This document shows, in pieces, positions 7,665 through 15,601 of a DNA stretch of 34,888 nucleotides. The DNA is from Sphingopyxis sp. HIX (GTDB lineage: Bacteria; Pseudomonadota; Alphaproteobacteria; Sphingomonadales; Sphingomonadaceae): the NCBI RefSeq assembly GCF_001468285.1, contig NZ_LNSB01000053.1, positions 1-34,888 on the forward strand, in the 5' to 3' direction. Position 1 is the first letter of the stretch, and each line of letters opens with the position of its first letter. The notes beneath the pieces were generated by a model, which saw nothing but the letters and a program-made list of their open reading frames with translations, made no database searches and had not been told where the DNA came from. The translations under genes were made by a program, and so were the position numbers.

Positions 7665-10001
7665 TTATTCCGCTGCCTTGTCGAGCTTGGTCTTCGCCTT
7701 GCCCTTGCTGGCCTTCGGCGGGGCGGGGGTGATTTCGAAGGTGAGCGGGTTGCCGACCTTGGCGTCGTCGCCTTCCTTCATCTTCACCTTGACCTCGCCG
7801 CCATGGACCAGCTTGCCGAAGAGCAGTTCCTCGGCGAGCGGCTGCTTGATCTTTTCCTGGATCAGGCGGCCCATCGGACGCGCGCCATAGAGTTTGTCAT
7901 AGCCCTTGGCGGTCAGCCATTCGCGGGCGCCGTCGTCGAGCTGGATATGGACGTTGCGGTCGGCCAGCTGGAGTTCGAGCTGGAGGATGAACTTGTCGAC
8001 CACGCGCGCGACGACTTCGGGCGGCAGGTAGCCGAAGGGCACGATCGCATCGAGGCGGTTGCGGAATTCGGGGGTGAACATGCGCTTCACCGCCTCTTCC
8101 TGGACATCCTCGCGCGTCGACGCGCCGAAGCCGATCGACTCGCGCGCCATGTCGCTGGCGCCCGCATTGGTCGTCATGATCAGCACGACGTTGCGGAAGT
8201 CGACGGTCTTGCCGTGGTGGTCGGTCAGCCGGCCATTGTCCATCACCTGCAGCAGGATGTTGAACAGGTCGGGGTGCGCCTTTTCGATCTCGTCGAGCAG
8301 CAGCACGCAATGCGGGTTCTGGTCGATCGCATCGGTCAGCAGTCCGCCCTGGTCGTAGCCGACATAGCCCGGGGGCGCCCCGATCAGGCGCGACACGCTG
8401 TGGCGCTCCATATATTCGGACATGTCGAAGCGCTGGAGCGGGATGCCCATGATCGACGCGAGCTGCTTGGCGACCTCGGTCTTGCCGACGCCGGTCGGGC
8501 CCGAGAAGAGATAGTTGCCGATCGGCTTCTCGGGATCGCGGAGGCCCGCGCGCGACAGCTTGATCGCGGACGAGAGCACCTCGATCGCGGTGTTCTGGCC
8601 AAAGACGACGCGCTTCAGGTCGGTCTCGAGCGTTTCGAGTATCTTCTTGTCGTCGCTCGACACCGACTTGGGCGGGATGCGCGCCATCGTCGCGATCACG
8701 GCTTCGATCTCCTTGGCGGTGATCGTCTTCTTGCGCTTCGACGGGGCGACGAGCATCTGCATCGCGCCGACCTCGTCGATCACGTCGATCGCCTTGTCGG
8801 GCAATTTGCGGTCGTTGATGTAGCGCGACGACAGCTCGACCGCGGCGTTGATCGCGTCGGGGGTGTAGCGCACCTGGTGATGCGCCTCGAACGCGCTGCG
8901 CAGCCCGGCGAGAATCTTCTTGGTGTCCTCGATGCTCGGCTCGATCACGTCGATCTTCTGGAAGCGGCGCAGCAGCGCGCGATCCTTTTCGAAGTGATTG
9001 CGGAACTCCTTGTAGGTCGTCGAGCCGATGCAGCGGATGACGCCGCCCGACAAAGCGGGCTTCAGCAGGTTCGACGCGTCCATCGCGCCGCCGCTCGTCG
9101 CACCCGCGCCGATCACCGTGTGGATCTCGTCGATGAACAGGATCGCGTGCGGCAGGCCTTCGAGTTCGGTGACGACCTGCTTCAGCCGTTCCTCGAAATC
9201 GCCGCGGTAGCGCGTGCCCGCGAGCAGCGCGCCCATGTCGAGCGAATAGATGACCGCGGGCAGCAGCACCTCGGGCACGTCGCCCTCGATGATCTTGCGC
9301 GCGAGCCCTTCGGCGATCGCGGTCTTGCCGACGCCGGGATCGCCCACATAGAGCGGGTTGTTCTTGCTGCGGCGGCAGAGGATCTGGATCGTGCGGTCGA
9401 CCTCGGCGCTGCGGCCGATCAACGGGTCGACCTTGCCGGTCTTCGCCTTTTCGTTGAGGTTGACGGTGAACTGGTCGAGCGCGGTTTCCTTCTTGTTCTT
9501 CGCGTCCGACTTGTCCTTCGCCTCTTCCTTCTCCTCGGGCTCGGCCTGCACCGCGGGCTTGCCGCCCTTGCCGACGCCGTGGCTGAGGTACGACACCGCA
9601 TCGAGGCGCGTCAGATCCTGCTGCTGGAGGAAATAGACGGCATAGCTCTCGCGCTCGGAGAAGAGCGCGACGAGGACATTGGCGCCGGTCACCTCGTCCT
9701 TGCCCGACGACTGGACGTGCAGGATCGCGCGCTGGACGACGCGCTGGAAGCCCGACGTCGGCGAGGGGTCGCTGTGCCCCTCGACCTTCAGGCTGTCGAG
9801 CTCGGTGTCGAGATAGTGGACGACCGCCGACTGCAGGTCGTCGAGCGCGACGCCGCAGGCGCGCATCACTTCGGCGGCATGATCGTCGTCGATCAGCGCG
9901 TAGAGCAGATGCTCGAGCGTCGCATATTCGTGATGCCGCTCGGACGCGGCCTTCAGGGCATTGTGGAGGGTCTTTTCGAGCGATTCCGAAAAAGACGGCA
10001 T
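7665..10001 (-). CDS. clpA: ClpA, ATPase and unfoldase subunit of the ClpAP protease
   Basis: A Hsp100 AAA+ unfoldase of 778 residues that feeds substrates to the ClpP peptidase. Order of parts: N-terminal double Clp-N domain (1-145) for ClpS and substrate binding; a charged Lys/Glu linker (150-175); first AAA+ module with Walker A GDPGVGKT (220-227) and Walker B ILFIDE (287-292); second AAA+ module with Walker A GPTGVGKT (501-508) and Walker B VLLLDE (566-571); and an IGF loop (623-625) that docks onto ClpP. There is no ClpB/ClpC middle coiled coil, which supports ClpA. The tail is Lys/Ala-rich. AAGGAGA precedes the ATG at good spacing. clpS, often next to clpA, is not found here. Confidence 0.97.
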   Translation of the reverse strand: MPSFSESLEKTLHNALKAASERHHEYATLEHLLYALIDDDHAAEVMRACGVALDDLQSAVVHYLDTELDSLKVEGHSDPSPTSGFQRVVQRAILHVQSSGKDEVTGANVLVALFSERESYAVYFLQQQDLTRLDAVSYLSHGVGKGGKPAVQAEPEEKEEAKDKSDAKNKKETALDQFTVNLNEKAKTGKVDPLIGRSAEVDRTIQILCRRSKNNPLYVGDPGVGKTAIAEGLARKIIEGDVPEVLLPAVIYSLDMGALLAGTRYRGDFEERLKQVVTELEGLPHAILFIDEIHTVIGAGATSGGAMDASNLLKPALSGGVIRCIGSTTYKEFRNHFEKDRALLRRFQKIDVIEPSIEDTKKILAGLRSAFEAHHQVRYTPDAINAAVELSSRYINDRKLPDKAIDVIDEVGAMQMLVAPSKRKKTITAKEIEAVIATMARIPPKSVSSDDKKILETLETDLKRVVFGQNTAIEVLSSAIKLSRAGLRDPEKPIGNYLFSGPTGVGKTEVAKQLASIMGIPLQRFDMSEYMERHSVSRLIGAPPGYVGYDQGGLLTDAIDQNPHCVLLLDEIEKAHPDLFNILLQVMDNGRLTDHHGKTVDFRNVVLIMTTNAGASDMARESIGFGASTREDVQEEAVKRMFTPEFRNRLDAIVPFGYLPPEVVARVVDKFILQLELQLADRNVHIQLDDGAREWLTAKGYDKLYGARPMGRLIQEKIKQPLAEELLFGKLVHGGEVKVKMKEGDDAKVGNPLTFEITPAPPKASKGKAKTKLDKAAE

Positions 10002-10188
10002 GGTCTGTATCTCCTTGCGGGGACCAGGCCGGGGAGATGGCGGCCCCCTAGGAACCTAAGGTGGCGATGCCGCCGCCCCACCGCAAGGGAAAAGCGGAGA
10101 CGTCCATGTGAAATTACGATGACAGGGATTTCATTATGGTTAACGCGGCGTTGAGAATTGGGGCGGCGAACATGGATAGGAGAGGTGC

Positions 10189-10611
10189 ATGGCGGGATCG
10201 ACCAGGATCAGGCGGTACGGCGCATCGGATTTCGAGGGCGTGCGGTCGCTTTGGGAGGAGGCGTTTCCCGGCGACCCGCCATGGAATCGCGCCGACAGGG
10301 CGATCCCCGAAAAGACCGGCTTCCAACCCGACCTGCTGTTCGTGGCGGTGGCCGACGGCGCCGTGATCGGGACGATCATGGCTGGATATGACGGACATCG
10401 CGGCTGGCTTTATGCTGTCGCCGTCCGGCCGGGCGCGCGCCGCAGCGGCGTCGGGACCGCGCTCGTCCGGCACGCCGAAGAGGCCTTGAAGGCCCTGGGC
10501 TGCGGCAAGATAAATTTGCAGGTTCGCGCGACCAACGATGCGGTCGTCCATTTTTACCAGCGTTTGGGCTATGCGATCGAGGATCGTGTGAGCCTGGGGC
10601 GCCGCGTCTAG
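10189..10611 (+). CDS. GNAT family N-acetyltransferase, YpeA-like
   Basis: A 140-residue acetyl-CoA-dependent N-acetyltransferase. It shows the GNAT order: motif C/D at the start (RIRRYGASDFEGVRSLWEEAF), central strand VIGTIMAGYDGHRGW, acetyl-CoA loop RRSGVG (around 84-89) and the late strand FYQRLGYAIEDRVSLGRR. From memory the GYDGHRG, N-VRATND and SLG-R segments line up well with E. coli YpeA. Its acceptor is not known to me. It is divergent from clpA and starts after GGAGAGGTGC. The downstream GFA gene starts 51 nt later on the same strand and may be cotranscribed. Confidence 0.9.
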   Translation: MAGSTRIRRYGASDFEGVRSLWEEAFPGDPPWNRADRAIPEKTGFQPDLLFVAVADGAVIGTIMAGYDGHRGWLYAVAVRPGARRSGVGTALVRHAEEALKALGCGKINLQVRATNDAVVHFYQRLGYAIEDRVSLGRRV

Positions 10612-10662
10612 CCGCGCCTTGGTTTTAGGGTGAGGAATTCATCGGTCATCGGAGTGCGGCAA

Positions 10663-11082
10663 ATGATATCGAGGATTGCGCGTTGCCACTGCGGGGATAT
10701 CGAACTGACGTGCGTCGGTGAACCGCGCAAGATTTCGATGTGCCATTGCCTGGAATGTCAACGCCGGACGGGGAGCGCCTTCAGTATCGCGGTATTTTAC
10801 CAGCGGGAGAAGGTGTCCGTCGAACGGGGCGATCCGCATAGTTTCGAACGCCAGTCCGCGAGCGGCAGGCCGGTGAAATTTCATTTCTGTGCCCGGTGCG
10901 GGTCGAACCTCTATTGGCTGCCCGACCGGATGCCCCATCTGGTGGGCGTGGCGGCCGGGGCATTTGCTGATCCCGACTTTCCGATGCCCGACCAGTCGGT
11001 CTGGACGCGCGACAAGCATGGATGGCTGGCGCTTCCCGAGTGCATGGCGCAGCATGACGCGAATCCGCCGCCGCGCGCCTAA
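10663..11082 (+). CDS. GFA family zinc protein (Gfa/CENP-V fold)
   Basis: Belongs to the GFA family, named after glutathione-dependent formaldehyde-activating enzyme. Cysteines that bind zinc are visible as CHCGD near the start, CHCLECQ about 25 residues later, and CARCG in the middle. The reaction of most members, including this one, is not established; glutathione or other thiol adducts are usual guesses. I chose the ATG at 10663 because GGAG lies 8 nt before it. A GTG at 10630 would add 11 residues without a good ribosome site. Its stop overlaps the stop of the convergent DUF1192 gene by 4 nt. Confidence 0.88.
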   Translation: MISRIARCHCGDIELTCVGEPRKISMCHCLECQRRTGSAFSIAVFYQREKVSVERGDPHSFERQSASGRPVKFHFCARCGSNLYWLPDRMPHLVGVAAGAFADPDFPMPDQSVWTRDKHGWLALPECMAQHDANPPPRA

Positions 11083-11276
11083 CCCTTCTTGAACAGCGAC
11101 TCCGCGATCGCCTTGTGCCCCGCGGCGGTCGCCTTGTGCGCCTTGACGCGTTCTATCTCACCCTCGAGCACCGCGACGCGCTCGTCGAGTTCGTCCAAGG
11201 ACAGCGGATCGAGCGGCTGTTTGATCAACGCCGCCAATATATCGTCGCGGCGGCGGGGAAGGTCGTCGTCATCCAT
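11079..11276 (-). CDS. DUF1192 family small protein
   Basis: A 65-residue protein beginning MDDDDLPRRRDD and containing LDPLSLDELDERVAVLE. This is the recognisable pattern of DUF1192, a small family common in Alphaproteobacteria. The middle is a predicted coiled coil (heptad-like VAVLEGEIERVKAHK); the end is AESLFKKG. Function is unknown. The start at 11276 is favoured by AGGAGG 9 nt upstream; another ATG at 11285 sits directly on that site. It is divergent from the quinone oxidoreductase gene, an arrangement I associate with this group, and convergent with the GFA gene. Confidence 0.85.
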   Translation of the reverse strand: MDDDDLPRRRDDILAALIKQPLDPLSLDELDERVAVLEGEIERVKAHKATAAGHKAIAESLFKKG

Positions 11277-11307
11277 GGCGGGCATCCTCCTCTTTTCGCG
11301 GGCCGAA

Positions 11308-11340
11308 CTTGTTGACCCGCGGCCCTCGGCTGTCAATAAG
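11308..11340. promoter_or_regulatory. Overlapping divergent promoter candidates
   Basis: Plus strand: TTGACC (11312-11317), 17-nt spacer, AATAAG (11335-11340), ending 32 nt before the oxidoreductase GTG. Minus strand: a perfect TTGACA (11336-11331) with a weak AACAAG 17 nt further, toward DUF1192. The two -35 boxes form a TTGAC/GTCAA inverted repeat, so the promoters would interfere or share an operator. The -10 boxes are weak. Confidence 0.35.
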
Positions 11341-11372
11341 GCGCCCCTGTGGGAAGCAGGGGGATTTCGAAC

Positions 11373-12386
11373 GTGACCAGCGTGCCGGACAGCATGACCG
11401 CCATCGCCATCAGCGCGCCGGGCGGGCCCGAGGTTCTTGTCCCCGAAACGCGTCCCGTGCCGCGACCGGGACCGGGACCGGGACCGGGCGAACTGCTCGT
11501 CCGCGTCGCCGCGGCGGGGGTCAACCGCCCCGACGTGCTGCAGCGCATGGGTTTCTATCCGCCGCCGCCGGGGGCCTCGGACGTGCCGGGGCTCGAGATT
11601 GCGGGCACGGTCGTCGCGGTCGGGTCGGGGGGCGATCCCGAGATGCTGGGGCAGGCGGTGTGCGCGCTCGTCGCGGGCGGCGGCTATGCCGAATACTGCC
11701 TCGCGCCGGCGGGAAGCTGCCTGCCGGTGCCCAACGGCTTTTCGATGGCGGAAGCCGCGGCGCTGCCCGAGACGGTGTTCACCGTGTGGCACAATCTGTT
11801 CGAACGCGCGTGGGTGATGGAGGGCGAGACCGTGCTGGTCCATGGCGGCACCAGCGGCATCGGCACCACGGCGATCGGGCTCTGCAAGCTCTTCGGGATC
11901 AAGGTGATCGTCACCTGCGGCAGCGCCGACAAATGCGCCGCGGCGATGGCGCTCGGCGCCGATCTGGCGATCGATTATTCGCGCGAGGATTATGTCGAGG
12001 CGGTCAAGGCCTTCACGGACGGCGCGGGGGTGAATGCGGTGCTCGACATGGTCGGCGGCGACTATGTGCCGCGCAATCTGGAATGCCTCGCCGACGACGG
12101 GCGGCACGTCACCATCGCCTTCCAGCGTGGCGCGAAGACCGAGATCGACATCAGCCAGGTCATGCGCCGCCGGCTGACGATGACCGGCTCGACGCTCCGC
12201 GCGCGCAGCGCCGACTTCAAGGCCGCGCTGGCGGACGAGATCGCGCGCACCGTCTGGCCGCGCCTCGCCGAGGGCGCGTGGAAGCCCGCGATGGACAAGG
12301 CCTTCCCGCTCGCCGAAGCCGCCGCCGCCCACGCGCGCATGCAGGCGGGCGAGCATGTCGGAAAGATCGTGCTGACGGTGGCGTAG
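11373..12386 (+). CDS. NAD(P)H-quinone oxidoreductase (zeta-crystallin/PIG3-like MDR family)
   Basis: A zinc-free medium-chain reductase that reduces quinones or similar acceptors with NAD(P)H. Signs: AAAGVNRPDVLQRMGFYPPPPGAS (PIG3-type N-terminal lobe), VPGLEIAGTV, the Rossmann segment VLVHGGTSGIGTTAIGLCK with nucleotide-binding GGTSGIG, and a C-terminal AAAAHARMQAGEHVGKIVLTV. It lacks the zinc-binding cysteines of alcohol dehydrogenases. GTG at 11373 is preferred since AGGGGGA lies 8 nt before it; ATG at 11394 is the alternative. Near the start, four tandem ACCGGG units encode a Pro-Gly run in a segment that normally has a single PGPGE. The next gene starts 14 nt downstream. Confidence 0.92.
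   Translation: MTSVPDSMTAIAISAPGGPEVLVPETRPVPRPGPGPGPGELLVRVAAAGVNRPDVLQRMGFYPPPPGASDVPGLEIAGTVVAVGSGGDPEMLGQAVCALVAGGGYAEYCLAPAGSCLPVPNGFSMAEAAALPETVFTVWHNLFERAWVMEGETVLVHGGTSGIGTTAIGLCKLFGIKVIVTCGSADKCAAAMALGADLAIDYSREDYVEAVKAFTDGAGVNAVLDMVGGDYVPRNLECLADDGRHVTIAFQRGAKTEIDISQVMRRRLTMTGSTLRARSADFKAALADEIARTVWPRLAEGAWKPAMDKAFPLAEAAAAHARMQAGEHVGKIVLTVA
11465..11488 (+). repeat. Four tandem hexanucleotides within the oxidoreductase gene
   Basis: ACCGGG occurs four times without interruption and encodes alternating Gly and Pro. Because the unit is 6 bp, length change would keep the frame. It lies in the loop after the first strand of the N-terminal lobe. Confidence 0.9.
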
Positions 12387-12400
12387 CGCAGGAGGCGTCG

Positions 12401-12964
12401 ATGGAGATTGCCCAGATCGAGGATTGGATCGCCATCGCGGCGGCGGTTTTCGGCATCGTGGTAGCGATCAAGGGGCTGGCCGAGTTTCGCAACAGCATCG
12501 CCGAACGGCGACGCGAACTGCGCTGGAAGAAAGCGTCCACGGCCAAGCAGCTGATCGACGAGATACGCGCGAACGGCCTGGCCGCCGCAGCATTGAAGAT
12601 GCTCGACTGGGACGGCGCGGATTTCGTCAAGCCCGACGGAACGCGATCGCAGCCGATCCATGCCAGCGAGCGGCGAAAGCAGTTGCGTGTCAAAGACGCT
12701 TATTTCAGCGACGATGACGAGCCCGATGCGATCTTTGTCCGGGATTGCTTCGATCGCCTGATGGAGGACGTCAGCCTGATCGAAAATTACATCAAGATAG
12801 GCTTGATCGATTTCGCGGATGTCGAACCCTTCTTCCGCTATTATGCGGAACTGGCGGCCGAGCGAGAGGAACGGGCCTGCCTTGCTCCCTTCGCCCGGCA
12901 ATATGGCTATCAGCCTTTTCTGGATTTCTGCGACCGGTTCGTCCCCGCTGGACCAAAGGCATGA
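12401..12964 (+). CDS. Unknown membrane-anchored protein
   Basis: I do not recognise this 187-residue protein. Residues about 8-28 (WIAIAAAVFGIVVAIKGLAEF) form one hydrophobic helix near the N-terminus, followed by a basic stretch (RRRELRWKKA), so the rest probably faces the cytoplasm. That part is mixed, acidic and likely helical, with conserved-looking aromatic segments (FFRYYAELAAEREE, YQPFLDFCDRF). AGGAGG lies 5 nt before the ATG. The gene follows the oxidoreductase stop by 14 nt and is probably cotranscribed. A loose resemblance to small one-helix DUF4760-type proteins crossed my mind but is unproven. Confidence 0.75.
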   Translation: MEIAQIEDWIAIAAAVFGIVVAIKGLAEFRNSIAERRRELRWKKASTAKQLIDEIRANGLAAAALKMLDWDGADFVKPDGTRSQPIHASERRKQLRVKDAYFSDDDEPDAIFVRDCFDRLMEDVSLIENYIKIGLIDFADVEPFFRYYAELAAEREERACLAPFARQYGYQPFLDFCDRFVPAGPKA

Positions 12965-13075
12965 GCAGCTGAAACCCGTCGGGTCGTCGTCGATCTGGAC
13001 GGACCCGGCGCATCGCGCGGAACATCGGCGGCGCTCGGCCATTGCAGAGGCTCAAAGCAAAAGGAGCCTTTATCG

Positions 13076-13630
13076 ATGACCCTCTCCCGCCCCCTTCTCG
13101 CCGCGCCTGCCGCCGCCACCCTGATGCTGATCGCCGCCTGCTCGCAGCCGGCGGCCGACCAGCCGGCGGCGCAGCCCGAGAAGAGCGCCGCGGCGAACGA
13201 CGATTTGCCGCCGCCGATCAAGCCGGTCGATATCCCGACCAAGGGCGGCGACGGCTCGCCGATCGAATTGGGCGGCCTGACCGAGGCCGACGTCAGCGGC
13301 GCCAAGCTGCCCGGCGAACTCGGGTGCAGCTTCGCCGCCGACGCCGCGACGACGCCGATCCTGGTCGCGATGGGCGATGTCGCGTCGAGCGATCCGGCGC
13401 GCGGGATCGTCAAGGTCGGCAACACGATCGAGCGCGTCGCCTCGCCCGGCGGCTTCGACGGCATGACCAAGGGCGCGCGCTTCACGGGCAAGGGGCTGCA
13501 GCTGCGCCTTGCGCTCACCGGTCCCGCGACGGGCGGGGGCGAATCGCCGCCGAGCCCCGCGACGCTGACCGCCGACCGGGCCGACGGCGCGGTGCGGGTG
13601 TTCGCGGGCGAGTGGCGCTGCGGTCCGTAA
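13076..13630 (+). CDS. Putative lipoprotein of unknown function
   Basis: A 184-residue exported protein with a lipoprotein signal ending LIAAC (C22 would be lipidated). Residues 23-60 are a low-complexity Ala/Gln/Pro/Asp linker. The folded part (about 62-184) has an acidic beta-rich pattern with two cysteines (C79-region LGCSFAAD and the near-terminal WRCGP) that could form a disulfide. No family recognised. AAGGAG lies 9 nt before the ATG. Probably an outer-membrane or periplasmic lipoprotein. Confidence 0.8.
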   Translation: MTLSRPLLAAPAAATLMLIAACSQPAADQPAAQPEKSAAANDDLPPPIKPVDIPTKGGDGSPIELGGLTEADVSGAKLPGELGCSFAADAATTPILVAMGDVASSDPARGIVKVGNTIERVASPGGFDGMTKGARFTGKGLQLRLALTGPATGGGESPPSPATLTADRADGAVRVFAGEWRCGP

Positions 13631-13715
13631 GGTCGCTTGCGGCGTGCGCATCATCGCCGCATAGAGGCGTTGGCGATGCCGGGGGGCGTCGCCGCTGCCT
13701 TTTTGGGGGGAAGCG

Positions 13716-14339
13716 ATGAGCGACTGGCCGATCCTTCACGAATATGCCGCCAGCGGCAATTGCTACAAGATCCGCCTGACCGCGGCGCTGCTCGATTATC
13801 CGATCGAGCGGCGCGAATATGACATCATGCAGGGCGCGACGCGGACGCCCGAATTTCTGGAACAGGTCAACCCGAACGGGCGCATCCCGGTGCTGCAGGT
13901 CGGCGACCAATTCCTGCCGGAGAGCAACGCGGCCTGTTTCTGGCTCGCCGACGGCACGCATCTGGTGCCGCACGACCGCTTCCAGCGCGCCGACATGCTG
14001 CACTGGATGTTCTGGGAACAATATAATCACGAGCCCAATGTCGCGACTTTGCGCTTCTGGATGAAATGGGTCGGCGAGGCCAATTTCAGCGACGTCCAGC
14101 GCGCGCAGGTGCCGGCGAAGCAGGCGGCGGGCGCCGCGGCGCTGAAGCTGATGGACGAGCATCTCGCGGGGCGCGAATGGCTGGTCGGCACGGCGCTGAC
14201 GCTCGCCGATATCGCGCTCTACGCCTATACGCATGTGGCCGAGGACAGCGGGCTGTTTGCGCTCGCCGACTATCCCGCGGTGCAGGCGTGGATCGCGCGG
14301 GTCGAGGGCGAGCCGGGGTTCGTCGCGATGGCGGCCTGA
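13716..14339 (+). CDS. Glutathione S-transferase family protein
   Basis: A 207-residue cytosolic GST. The N-terminal thioredoxin-like domain (about 1-80) has the glutathione-site segment ASGNCYKIRL, the cis-proline motif GRIPVL and the ES-NA glutathione-contact motif (PESNAACFWLAD). An all-helical C-terminal domain follows (about 90-207) with the usual LTLADIALYAYTHVAE N-capping segment. Catalytic residue is likely Ser/Asn/Cys in SGNCYK rather than Tyr, as in beta/theta-like bacterial GSTs. A good ribosome site (GGGGGGAAG) precedes the ATG. Substrate unknown; detoxification or thiol transfer is the family role. Confidence 0.9.
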   Translation: MSDWPILHEYAASGNCYKIRLTAALLDYPIERREYDIMQGATRTPEFLEQVNPNGRIPVLQVGDQFLPESNAACFWLADGTHLVPHDRFQRADMLHWMFWEQYNHEPNVATLRFWMKWVGEANFSDVQRAQVPAKQAAGAAALKLMDEHLAGREWLVGTALTLADIALYAYTHVAEDSGLFALADYPAVQAWIARVEGEPGFVAMAA

Positions 14340-14384
14340 CTTACCCGCTTACCAATGACCTGCGAGCGCGCTATCGGCCGGGGC

Positions 14385-14819
14385 ATGATTACGCTCCGGA
14401 CCTCGATCCCGGCCGATGGTGCGCGCGTGGTCGCCATCTGGGCGGCCGCGGTCGACGCGACGCATGACTTCCTGAGCGCCGAGGATCGCGCCGCGATCGG
14501 CGAAGAGGTCGCGGGCTTCCTGCCGTCGGCGCCGCTGACGCTCGCGGTCGATGCCGATGATCGGCCGCTCGGCTTCATGTTGCTCGACGGTGCGCATATG
14601 GAGGCCTTATTCATCGACCCGGCGTGCCGCGGTCAGGGCATCGGGCGGCGGCTGGTCGAGCAGGCGCTGGCGCTGCATCCGGCGCTGACCACCGACGTGA
14701 ACGAGCAGAACGGGCAGGCGGTCGGCTTTTACACGCGGCTGGGCTTCGTGCCCACCGGCCGCTCGGCGCGCGACGGGCAGGGGCGGCCCTATCCGCTGGT
14801 GCATCTGAAGTTCGGCTGA
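14385..14819 (+). CDS. GNAT family N-acetyltransferase, YjaB-like
   Basis: A 144-residue acetyltransferase. Features include VDATHDFLSAEDR near the start, LGFMLLDGAHMEALFIDPACRGQGIGRRLVE with acetyl-CoA loop RGQGIG, and TTDVNEQNGQAVGFYTRLGF. Recalled E. coli YjaB has nearly the same three stretches, so this is probably its counterpart. The natural substrate is unknown. I set the start at 14385 to match the YjaB N-terminus; an upstream in-frame ATG at 14355 would add 10 residues and has no ribosome site. It is 45 nt after the GST gene. Confidence 0.9.
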   Translation: MITLRTSIPADGARVVAIWAAAVDATHDFLSAEDRAAIGEEVAGFLPSAPLTLAVDADDRPLGFMLLDGAHMEALFIDPACRGQGIGRRLVEQALALHPALTTDVNEQNGQAVGFYTRLGFVPTGRSARDGQGRPYPLVHLKFG

Positions 14820-14829
14820 ATCGGCAGAC

Positions 14830-14858
14830 TTGCCCCTTTTTCGAAACCGGCATATAGC
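14830..14858 (+). promoter_or_regulatory. Promoter candidate for trcR
   Basis: TTGCCC (14830-14835), a 17-nt spacer, and TATAGC (14853-14858). Transcription would start near 14865, about 60 nt before trcR and just upstream of a stable hairpin. Boxes fit the housekeeping sigma pattern moderately well. Confidence 0.45.
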
Positions 14859-14872
14859 CGCTGCCAATGTCC

Positions 14873-14894
14873 GGCCGCCCCGCGAGGGGCGGCC
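14873..14894 (+). terminator. Hairpin with GCGA tetraloop in the trcR leader
   Basis: GGCCGCCCC and GGGGCGGCC form a perfect 9-bp stem closed by GCGA, a GNRA tetraloop, followed by CTTATTATTT. It could terminate the YjaB-like gene. However, it lies downstream of the trcR promoter candidate, so it could equally be a leader attenuator or a stabilising 5' hairpin. Confidence 0.6.
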
Positions 14895-14923
14895 CTTATT
14901 ATTTGCGCTTTTGGAGAGCAGTC

Positions 14924-15598
14924 ATGGCCAATGCCGATGCCACCCCGTTGATGCCGCACGCGACCGCCGCCTGGCTGGTCGACAACACCGGCCTCACCTT
15001 TGTCCAGATCGCCGAATATTGCGGCATCCACATCCTCGAGGTCCAGGCGATCGCCGACGAGACCGCCGCGACCAAATATACCGGCCGCGATCCCGTGCGC
15101 GCGCACGAGCTGTCGATGGACGAGATCGAGAAGGGCCAGAACGACCCCAATTACAAGCTCAAGATGAGCAAGCAGGCGCAGGACACGATCCGCCGCACCC
15201 GCGGCCCGCGCTATACCCCGGTCAGCAAGCGCCAGGACAAGCCCGACGGCATCGCCTGGATCCTGAAGAACCACCCCGAAGTGTCGGACGGCGCGATCGG
15301 CAAGCTGATCGGCACGACGCGCAACACGATCGGCGCGATCCGCGACCGTAGCCACTGGAACAGCGCGAACATCGTGCCCAAGGATCCGGTGACGCTCGGC
15401 CTCTGCTCGCAGCGCGAGCTCGACGCGCTCGTCGCCAAGGCGGCGAAGAAGGCGGGGATCAAGGCGCCCGAGGACAGCCGTTTCGAGGGCGACCGCGAGG
15501 CCCTGCTCGAGGAACTGCGCGCCGAACGTGTCGCCGCCGCCGAAGCGCGCGCCGCCGAGGAAGCCGCCGAAGCGGCGAACGACGAAACGGCCGCATAA
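14924..15598 (+). CDS. trcR: Cell-cycle transcriptional regulator TrcR (DUF1013)
   Basis: A 224-residue DUF1013 protein, a family restricted largely to Alphaproteobacteria and named TrcR for its link to cell-cycle transcription control. Visible are the typical MPHATAAWLVDNTGLTFVQIAEYCG opening with a helix-turn-helix-like segment, a conserved basic centre (KPDGIAWILKNHPEVSD), and a second helix-turn-helix-like stretch, AIGKLIGTTRNTIGAIRDR. The C-terminus is an Ala/Glu-rich helix. It should bind DNA in the cytoplasm. GGAGAG lies 6 nt before the ATG; the upstream extension reads through the leader hairpin and was rejected. Its TAA stop is in the same frame as the next gene, which begins one codon later. 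Confidence 0.9.
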   Translation: MANADATPLMPHATAAWLVDNTGLTFVQIAEYCGIHILEVQAIADETAATKYTGRDPVRAHELSMDEIEKGQNDPNYKLKMSKQAQDTIRRTRGPRYTPVSKRQDKPDGIAWILKNHPEVSDGAIGKLIGTTRNTIGAIRDRSHWNSANIVPKDPVTLGLCSQRELDALVAKAAKKAGIKAPEDSRFEGDREALLEELRAERVAAAEARAAEEAAEAANDETAA

Positions 15599-15601
15599 GG
15601 C

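Noticed and set aside
7647..10154. 835-codon plus-strand open frame opposite clpA
   Set aside because: Leu/Arg/Asp-rich shadow without domains. The minus-strand frame is a complete ClpA with ribosome site and terminator.
11079..12356. 425-codon minus-strand frame opposite the quinone oxidoreductase
   Set aside because: Only its last 65 codons are real (DUF1192, with AGGAGG before its ATG). The rest is antisense to the oxidoreductase.
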